Shown here piece after piece: positions 5,999-10,949 of a stretch of DNA of 10,949 nt. The DNA lies in contig WRHT01000026.1 in assembly GCA_009783115.1 (NCBI GenBank), positions 1 through 10,949 of the forward strand, written 5' to 3'. A model generated the notes under the pieces. It saw only the letters and a list, made by a program, of their open reading frames with translations, made no database searches and had not been told where the DNA came from. This DNA is from Desulfovibrionaceae bacterium (GTDB lineage Bacteria > Desulfobacterota > Desulfovibrionia > Desulfovibrionales > Desulfovibrionaceae). The first letter of the stretch is position 1. Each line of letters begins with the position of its first letter. Made by a program: the position numbers and the translations under genes.

Positions 5999-7426
5999 TT
6001 AGTAGATGCCGGTAATGCTGAAGAAGGCAAGCCCGACAACCAGGGCGATCAACGGAGCGATGGTCGCCACTACGAAGATGGGGATGTAAGCCTGACGGTG
6101 GGTCAGCCCGGTCACGAACATGGAAGTGATGACCGCGCCGTTGTGCGGCAGGCTGTCCAAACCGCCCGAGGCTATGGAGGCCACCCGGTGGGCCACCTCC
6201 AGGGGTATGTTCGCGGCGTTGCACATCTCCACGAACATGTCGCCGACAGCGGCCATGGCGATGCCGATGCCGCCGGAGGCCGAACCCACGATGCCGCAAA
6301 GCACGTTCACGGTGATGGCTTCCATGATCAGCGGGTTGCCGGAGAATTCCCTGAAAATCTCAACCATTAAGAGGAAGCCGGGCAGGGCGGCGATGATCGA
6401 GCCGTAGCCGACTTCGGAAGCGGTGTTCATGATGGCCAGGAGGGCGGCGGACATGGCCTGCTTCATACCCTCGTGGAAGCCCTTGATGACCGGCTTCCAG
6501 GCCAGGAGGATGGTGCAGATGATGGCCGCAATCATGGCCACTTCCACAGCCCAGAGCCCGCGCATGGAAGCCACGGTGATCGTCACCGCCTTACTGCCTT
6601 CCAGTCCGGGGAAGCCGCTGTTCACGCCCAGGACGTAGGTTTCGCCGAAGAAATGGGCAACCCCGTACTTGGTCATGACGTAGTTGATCACGCCCACGAG
6701 CAGCAGGGGGATAACGGCGATAAACCAGGGCGGCAGCTTCATGTTGGGATCCAGGGGAGCGGGCTCCTGCAGGAGCGGCTCGCCGCCGGAGTAGGTTTCT
6801 CCCGTGGCAAAGGCCTTTTTCTGCTCGCGCATGAAATAGGCCATGCCCACCGCGAAGATGACGACGGCGACCAGCATGCCCAGGATGGGAGCGGCATAGG
6901 CGTCGGTGAGGAACTTGGCGGTGGGAATGAGGTTCTGGATCTGGGGGGAGCCGGGCACGGCGACCATGACGAAGGTAATGCCGCCAAGCCAGATGGCCCC
7001 GGGAATGAGGCGCTTGGGAATCACGGCCAGCTTGAACATTTCAGCGGCAAAGGGATAGACGCTGAAGACCACGACGTGGGTGGAAACGCCGCCGTAGCTC
7101 AGGATCGCCGCCACCAGCACGATGGTCAGGATGGCGTTTTTCGGGCCGACCAGCTTAAAGATGGCATGGGTCAGGGATTTGGCGAAACCGGCCATTTCCA
7201 CGACTTTGCCGAAGATGGCCCCCAGCATGAAGAAGGGAAAGTAGAGCCGCACAAAGTTCGATAGTCCGGTCATAAACAGGTTGGTATAGGCGGGCAGCAC
7301 GGATAGAGGCTCAGAGAAGAATACCGCCCCCAGCGCGACTATCGGCGCGAAGATGATCACGCTGTAGCCGCGGTAGGCCACGACCATCAGGGCGCACAGG
7401 GCTAATACAATTACTAATACATCCAT
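5999..7426 (-). CDS. GntP-family permease (organic/hydroxy-acid:proton symporter)
   Basis: Inner-membrane carrier of the gluconate permease family, whose members take up gluconate, other sugar acids or, in some operons, D-3-hydroxybutyrate by proton symport. The 475 residues are hydrophobic throughout, with about 12 membrane segments. A hydrophilic central loop lies at about 200-230 (REQKKAFATGETYSGGEPLL). Family signatures include LSYGGVSTHVVVF (109-121), VPGSPQIQN (157-165), GSASGGIGIAM (381-391) and SGGLDSLPHNGAV (420-432). AAGGAG (complement of 7433-7438) sits 6 nt before the ATG. It follows the MaoC hydratase by 16 nt and is the last intact gene of the CoA operon, so its substrate is probably a short hydroxy- or keto-acid fed to the CoA-transferase rather than gluconate; this is inferred from context, as no sugar-acid kinase or dehydratase is nearby. 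Family assignment is firm, substrate is not. Confidence 0.88.
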   Translation of the reverse strand: MDVLVIVLALCALMVVAYRGYSVIIFAPIVALGAVFFSEPLSVLPAYTNLFMTGLSNFVRLYFPFFMLGAIFGKVVEMAGFAKSLTHAIFKLVGPKNAILTIVLVAAILSYGGVSTHVVVFSVYPFAAEMFKLAVIPKRLIPGAIWLGGITFVMVAVPGSPQIQNLIPTAKFLTDAYAAPILGMLVAVVIFAVGMAYFMREQKKAFATGETYSGGEPLLQEPAPLDPNMKLPPWFIAVIPLLLVGVINYVMTKYGVAHFFGETYVLGVNSGFPGLEGSKAVTITVASMRGLWAVEVAMIAAIICTILLAWKPVIKGFHEGMKQAMSAALLAIMNTASEVGYGSIIAALPGFLLMVEIFREFSGNPLIMEAITVNVLCGIVGSASGGIGIAMAAVGDMFVEMCNAANIPLEVAHRVASIASGGLDSLPHNGAVITSMFVTGLTHRQAYIPIFVVATIAPLIALVVGLAFFSITGIY

Positions 7427-7442
7427 TTAAGACTCCTTGTGT

Positions 7443-7886
7443 TTACACCGTGTCTTCCACATGTTTCGCCGCGATAGCCACGGCTTCTCCCTCTACCACT
7501 ATTTCTTCGCGCTGGTTCAAACAGCGGGTAAGCATACGGATGCGGCTCTTTTCCATTTTTTCCACGACTTCGCATTCCGCGCGCAAGGTATCGCCAATCT
7601 TCACCGGCCGCTTGAAGTTGCAGCTCTGGGATACGTACAGCGCCCCCTTGCCGGGGATGTACATGCCCACCAGGGTGGAAAAGAGCGAGGCGGAAAGCAT
7701 GCCCTGGGCGATGCGGCCGCCGGTCTTTTTACCCAGAGAGCTGGTGGTGGCGTAAACCTCATCCACATGGATGGGGTTGAAATCGGCGGTCATGGCCGAA
7801 AAACTGTGGATGTCGGACTCGGTGACGGTCTTGGAAAAACCGGCCCTATCGCCCACCTGGATTTCGTCATAGGTTTTGCCGCGCAT
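7443..7886 (-). CDS. MaoC-type (R)-specific enoyl-CoA hydratase (PhaJ-like)
   Basis: Interconverts trans-2-enoyl-CoA and (R)-3-hydroxyacyl-CoA in the cytoplasm. The 147 residues form a single hot-dog fold. The hydratase-2 motif TADFNPIHVDE holds the catalytic Asp35 and His40 at the same spacing as PhaJ. The following segment IAQGMLSASLFSTLVGMYIPGKGALY and FKRPVKIGDTL (91-101) also match that group. The start is ATG 7886, preceded by AAAGGG; the frame is open to 8135, but the extra 83 codons lie antiparallel in content to nothing known and fully inside the acyl-CoA dehydrogenase gene. It begins 11 nt after that gene and ends 16 nt before the permease. Short PhaJ-like proteins of this length favour short-chain enoyl-CoA such as crotonyl-CoA, which fits the neighbours. 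The exact substrate is inferred. Confidence 0.9.
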   Translation of the reverse strand: MRGKTYDEIQVGDRAGFSKTVTESDIHSFSAMTADFNPIHVDEVYATTSSLGKKTGGRIAQGMLSASLFSTLVGMYIPGKGALYVSQSCNFKRPVKIGDTLRAECEVVEKMEKSRIRMLTRCLNQREEIVVEGEAVAIAAKHVEDTV

Positions 7887-7897
7887 GGCTTTTCCCT

Positions 7898-9040
7898 TTA
7901 CTTCAGCCCCAGCACTCCGCGGGCGATGACCAACTTGTGGATTTCCGCGGTGCCCTCGTAAATTTTCAACAGCCTGGAATCGCGGAAGAGCCGTTCGATA
8001 TTGAGATCCTTCATATAGCCGTAGCCGCCGTGGATCTGCAAGGCCGTATCCGCGCAGAAGCAGGCGGTCTCCGCGCCGTAATACTTGGCGATGGCCGCGT
8101 CCATGGAAAAAGGCTTGCCGGTGCTTTTCAGCCAAGCAGCCTTATACACCAGGCCGCGCAGGGCTTCAATACGCACCTTCATTTCCGCCGCGTACCAGGA
8201 AAGACCCTGCTGGGCGCCGATGGGTTTGCCGAACTGCACCCGCTCATTCAGGTAATTCACCGATTCCGACAAGGCCCTTTCCGCGATGCCCAGCCCCTGG
8301 GCGGCCACGCCGATGCGGGCGAAATCCAGGAGCTCCATGGCGATGACAAAGCCCTTGCCGGGCTGCCCCAGCAGGTTGGCCTTGGGCACGCGGCAGTTGT
8401 TGAAGAAAAGCTCGTCGGTTTCCGTGGCCCGCAGCCCCATCTTGTTTTCAGACTTGCCGGGGGTGAAGCCGGGGGTGCCCTGTTCCACCAGGATGGCGCT
8501 CATTCCCCGCAGTCCCTTGTCCGGTTCGGTCAGGGCGAATACCAGCACGGTCTTGGCCTTGGCCCCGCCGGTGATGAAGCACTTGCTGCCGTTGATCACA
8601 AAGTGATCCCCGTCGGCTATGGCCGTGGTTTTGGCCGAGGCGGCATCGGATCCGGCGGTGGGTTCGGTGATGGCGAAGGCCGCAAGCTTGCCGCCTTTCA
8701 GCAGGGGAGGCAGATAGGTCTTTTTCTGTTCCTCGGTGCCGTATTTCAGGATGCCGTAAGGGGTGATCTGGTGGATGGACAGGGTGCCGGCGGTAGAGGC
8801 GCAGGATTTGGCGATTTCTTCCACCAGAATGGTCTTGGCGATGTCGTCGCCGCCGCTGCCGCCGTATTCCTCAGGAAAACCCGTGCCCACAAAGCCCTGG
8901 TCGGTCATCTGCTGGAAGATTTCCTGGGAAAAGCAATGCTTTTCTTCCAGTTCCCTGGCCCTGGGTTCCACCACTTTTTCCGCGAATTCAACCGCAGCCT
9001 GGCGGATAAGGTCCTGATCCGAATCCAATAAAAAATCCAT
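7898..9040 (-). CDS. Acyl-CoA dehydrogenase, short-chain (butyryl-CoA dehydrogenase-like)
   Basis: FAD enzyme that introduces or, in anaerobes, reduces the alpha-beta double bond of acyl-CoA, exchanging electrons with electron-transferring flavoprotein. At 380 residues it is the usual length. Visible landmarks: N-terminal helices to about 115; FAD/substrate strand segment AFAITEPTAGSDAAS (121-135) and FITGGAKA (155-162); ENKMGLRATETDEL (198-211); RVQFGKPIGAQQGLSWYAAEM (267-287); QIHGGYGYMKD (335-345); and catalytic Glu362 in KIYEGTAEIHK. The base at the YEGT position is typical of short/medium-chain members. AAGGAG (complement of 9047-9052) lies 6 nt before the ATG. It follows the CoA-transferase by 101 nt containing a hairpin. 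No etfA/etfB or thiolase is in the window, so its electron partner must be encoded elsewhere. Chain-length preference is inferred from the neighbours. Confidence 0.93.
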   Translation of the reverse strand: MDFLLDSDQDLIRQAAVEFAEKVVEPRARELEEKHCFSQEIFQQMTDQGFVGTGFPEEYGGSGGDDIAKTILVEEIAKSCASTAGTLSIHQITPYGILKYGTEEQKKTYLPPLLKGGKLAAFAITEPTAGSDAASAKTTAIADGDHFVINGSKCFITGGAKAKTVLVFALTEPDKGLRGMSAILVEQGTPGFTPGKSENKMGLRATETDELFFNNCRVPKANLLGQPGKGFVIAMELLDFARIGVAAQGLGIAERALSESVNYLNERVQFGKPIGAQQGLSWYAAEMKVRIEALRGLVYKAAWLKSTGKPFSMDAAIAKYYGAETACFCADTALQIHGGYGYMKDLNIERLFRDSRLLKIYEGTAEIHKLVIARGVLGLK

Positions 9041-9094
9041 GTTTAACTCCTTATACCTTTGTTTATAAAATGTCCACCCGTATTCCGCCGGCGG

Positions 9095-9124
9095 CCGGCC
9101 GGGGAGGCGATTCTCCCCGGCCGG
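9095..9124 (-). terminator. Perfect 12-bp hairpin between CoA-transferase and acyl-CoA dehydrogenase genes
   Basis: CCGGCCGGGGAG (9095-9106) pairs perfectly with CTCCCCGGCCGG (9113-9124) around the six-base loop GCGATT. It begins 17 nt after the CoA-transferase stop. On the minus strand it is not followed by a T run; the nearest TTTT is about 20 nt on, just before the next gene's ribosome site. It is therefore more likely an attenuator or an RNA-stability/processing element that sets unequal expression of the two halves of the operon than a full terminator. Confidence 0.55.
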
Positions 9125-9141
9125 ATGAACTTCTGTTCCGG

Positions 9142-10701
9142 TTAAATGGTAAGCCCCATGGGGCCTTCTTTGAAGAGGCGCTCGTCCATGGTCTTGAGTT
9201 TATCCGCCACCAGGGGCTTGAACTCCATCTTGGCGAAGATGTGCTTTTCCAGGTCAACGCCCGGAGCTATCTCAATGAGCATGATGCCCTTGGGGGTAAG
9301 CTGGAACACGGCGCGCTCGGTGATGTACAAGATGGGCTGGCCGGTCTCGTTGGCGTAGTCGCCGCTGAAAGTGATCTGCTCCACCTTGCTGACGAACTTG
9401 ACGCCGTCGCCGTCCTTGATGATGTTCAGTTTGCCGTTTTTAATCTCGTATTCGGACTTGCCGGCGGTGAAGGTGCCGCAGAAGCAGACCTTTTTGGCGT
9501 TCTGGGAGATGTTCACAAAGCCGCCGGGACCCACAACCCGCCCGGCGAACTTGCTCACGTTCACGTTGCCTTTGGCGTCGATCTGGGCCGCGCCCAGGCA
9601 GGAAAGGCTGATGCCGCCGCCGTCATAGATGTCGAAGATGTCCGGGTGCTTGTACATGGCCACCGGATTGGTGGATCCGCCTATGCCGACGCCGGGCAAC
9701 GGAACGCCGCCCAGAATGCCGGACTCGATGGACAGGGTCAGGCGGTCCGCGAAGCCTTCCTCGTTGGCCACGCCAGCCACGGCATCAGGTATGCCGATGC
9801 CCAGGTTCACCAACATGCCGGGTTTCAGTTCAAAGGCCCCACGGCGGCCGATGACCTTGCGTTCGCTGAGGGGTTCGGGGGTGATGGCCCCGGCCGGGAT
9901 GCGCACGTTGCCCGCGCATTCCTGGCGGTATTCCGGGAAGAGGAAGAACTGCACGTTGTTGGCGGGCTGCCCCACTACCACATAATCCACCATGAAGCCG
10001 GCGATCTTGACTTCCTGGGCCTTGATGCTGTTGCGCTCCACCACCTGGTTGACCTGGGCGATGACGATGCCCCCGCTGTTATGCACGGCGGCGGCCATTT
10101 CCAGCTGGTCGTTGTGCGTGCCTTCCAGGGACAGGGAGATGTTGCCGTCCGGGTCGCCGTAGGATCCTTTGATGAAGCAGACATTGATGGGGAAGGCCTT
10201 GTACAGCAGGAGTTCCTTGCCGCCCAGCTTAACCACTTCAACGATGTCTTCCTTGGAATCTATGGCGGCCTGGTTGGCCTTGCAGCCTTCCAAGCGCGGG
10301 TCGGCAAAGGTTTTCAGCCCCACATGGGTGACCACGCCGACCTTGTGCCCGGCGATGGCCCGGAGCATATGCGCGGTCACGCCCTGCGGCACCACAAAGG
10401 TGGCGATTTTGTTGGCCACGGTCAGGGCGTTGAGGGCCGGTTCCAGGCCGATGTGCGCGCAGTACAGTTTCTTGACCATGCCCTCCAGACCCACATGGTT
10501 CCCGCCGCGCGTCTTGGCGTCGCCTATGCCGGCGGTGTGGAAAATGGTCAGTTCGCGCGGATTCTTGGTTTCCTGAAAACGCTCCTGCAAGGCGATGAGC
10601 AGTTCCTCGGGAACTCCGGAACCGACAAAACCGCCTATGGCCAAGGTGTCGCCGTTCTTGACCAGGGCGGCGGCTTCCTTGGCGCTAATCACTTTACTCA
10701 T
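9142..10701 (-). CDS. Acyl-CoA:acetate/3-oxoacid CoA-transferase, fused alpha+beta subunits (YdiF/propionate CoA-transferase type)
   Basis: Family I CoA-transferase that moves CoA between carboxylic acids through a covalent glutamyl-CoA thioester, so it activates an imported acid at the cost of acetyl-CoA or another acyl-CoA. The 519 residues fuse both subunits. The alpha half (about 1-275) has GGFVGSGVPEEL (23-34) and GSYGDPDGNIS (179-189). The beta half (about 285-519) has NLGIGIPDAVAG (299-310), the catalytic Glu326 in LSIESGILGG, GGGISLSCLGAAQID (360-374) and GPGGFVNISQNAKKV (391-405). Length and fusion match YdiF and clostridial propionate CoA-transferase rather than the two-gene AtoDA/SCOT-type enzymes. 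GGAGAG precedes the ATG. It lies 40 nt after the enoyl-CoA hydratase gene. Substrate is inferred from the operon as a C3-C5 hydroxy-, keto- or simple acid. Confidence 0.92.
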   Translation of the reverse strand: MSKVISAKEAAALVKNGDTLAIGGFVGSGVPEELLIALQERFQETKNPRELTIFHTAGIGDAKTRGGNHVGLEGMVKKLYCAHIGLEPALNALTVANKIATFVVPQGVTAHMLRAIAGHKVGVVTHVGLKTFADPRLEGCKANQAAIDSKEDIVEVVKLGGKELLLYKAFPINVCFIKGSYGDPDGNISLSLEGTHNDQLEMAAAVHNSGGIVIAQVNQVVERNSIKAQEVKIAGFMVDYVVVGQPANNVQFFLFPEYRQECAGNVRIPAGAITPEPLSERKVIGRRGAFELKPGMLVNLGIGIPDAVAGVANEEGFADRLTLSIESGILGGVPLPGVGIGGSTNPVAMYKHPDIFDIYDGGGISLSCLGAAQIDAKGNVNVSKFAGRVVGPGGFVNISQNAKKVCFCGTFTAGKSEYEIKNGKLNIIKDGDGVKFVSKVEQITFSGDYANETGQPILYITERAVFQLTPKGIMLIEIAPGVDLEKHIFAKMEFKPLVADKLKTMDERLFKEGPMGLTI

Positions 10702-10741
10702 GGCGCACTCTCCATGTTAAGTTGTCATTCTCGAAATTGAT

Positions 10742-10949
10742 CTAGCTTTTAAAAACCGCCGGCCGTTTTTCCAGGAAGGCGTGGCAGCCTTCTTTCTGAT
10801 CTTCGGTGGCGAAACACAGGGAAATCAAATCTTTTTCCAGTTCCAGGGCCTTGTAGATGTCCGTATCCGCGCCGCGGTTGATGGCGATCTTGGCGTAACG
10901 GACGGCGATGCCGGACTTGGAGGCAATGATTTTCATCATGTTCATGGCT
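10742..10949 (-). CDS. Enoyl-CoA hydratase/crotonase family protein, C-terminal fragment (5' end outside window)
   Basis: Only the last 68 or so residues are present; the frame is open to the window edge at 10948. The text (KIIASKSGIAVRYAKIAIN, DIYKALELEKDLISLCFATE, then DQKEGCHAFLEKRPAVFKS and a TAG stop) is the C-terminal helical region of crotonases. The phrase FATEDQKEGxxAFLEKR is the family's typical ending. The expected activity is hydration of trans-2-enoyl-CoA to (S)-3-hydroxyacyl-CoA, but the oxyanion-hole and catalytic glutamates lie outside the window, so the exact reaction cannot be confirmed (other crotonase-fold enzymes share this tail). It is the first gene seen of the CoA operon, 40 nt ahead of the CoA-transferase. 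An ATG at 10945 is in frame but is internal to the gene. Confidence 0.87.
   Translation of the reverse strand, partial: AMNMMKIIASKSGIAVRYAKIAINRGADTDIYKALELEKDLISLCFATEDQKEGCHAFLEKRPAVFKS

Noticed and set aside
5579..6370. Plus-strand open frame crossing the intergenic region at 5643-5998
   Set aside because: Its ends are antisense to two real genes and its middle is antisense to the SDR remnant, the hairpin and the promoter; composition is shadow-like.
7887..8135. N-terminal extension of the MaoC hydratase
   Set aside because: The added residues lie wholly inside the acyl-CoA dehydrogenase gene in another frame and match nothing; ATG 7886 has a proper ribosome site.
7937..9031. Plus-strand open frame of 364 codons opposite the acyl-CoA dehydrogenase
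   Set aside because: Antisense shadow of a motif-complete gene; no ribosome site or recognisable domain.
9053..9085. Possible promoter TGGACA-15 bp-TATAAG before the acyl-CoA dehydrogenase
   Set aside because: The spacing is too short and the -10 would overlap the ribosome site, so a transcript from it would lack the Shine-Dalgarno sequence.
9070..10740. Long plus-strand open frame of 556 codons opposite the CoA-transferase
   Set aside because: It is the antisense frame of a clear CoA-transferase with catalytic motifs; its translation is Gly/His/Asp-rich with no family features, as GC-rich shadow frames usually are.

Overview
The window reads as a GC-rich, Gram-negative anaerobe chromosome, most likely a Desulfovibrionaceae-type bacterium. 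That lineage is my inference from the ileS-lspA pair, the CheW-REC (CheV) protein and the fatty/keto-acid CoA genes; no rRNA or lineage marker is present to prove it. Almost every base is coding. No tRNA, rRNA, insertion sequence, CRISPR array or prophage gene was seen.

Left part, plus strand (1-1385): the 3' end of ileS (isoleucyl-tRNA synthetase, anticodon domain and zinc finger) is joined through a one-base stop/start overlap to lspA (lipoprotein signal peptidase). These converge on the rest of the window, which is all on the minus strand.

Middle part, minus strand (5642 down to 1399): an unrecognised exported, C-terminally membrane-anchored protein, then acpS (holo-ACP synthase), a tRNA-dihydrouridine synthase and ispH (last step of the MEP isoprenoid pathway), packed with overlaps of 8 and 10 nt. 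A cheV-type chemotaxis coupling protein follows, with its own possible promoter across the end of ispH.

Right part, minus strand (10949 down to 5999): a catabolic CoA operon in the order enoyl-CoA hydratase (crotonase; C-terminus only), fused alpha/beta family I CoA-transferase, short-chain acyl-CoA dehydrogenase, MaoC-type (R)-specific enoyl-CoA hydratase, GntP-family permease, then a strong hairpin. Read together these suggest uptake of a short hydroxy- or keto-acid (3-hydroxybutyrate or a relative), CoA activation by transfer, dehydration to the enoyl-CoA, and redox conversion to the saturated acyl-CoA or rehydration with opposite stereochemistry.

Between these two blocks (5643-5998) lies the main surprise: a short-chain dehydrogenase/reductase gene reduced to its first 15 and last 38 codons. 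The two ends are fused out of frame at a GC-rich junction, and a perfect TATAAT box is still present upstream.
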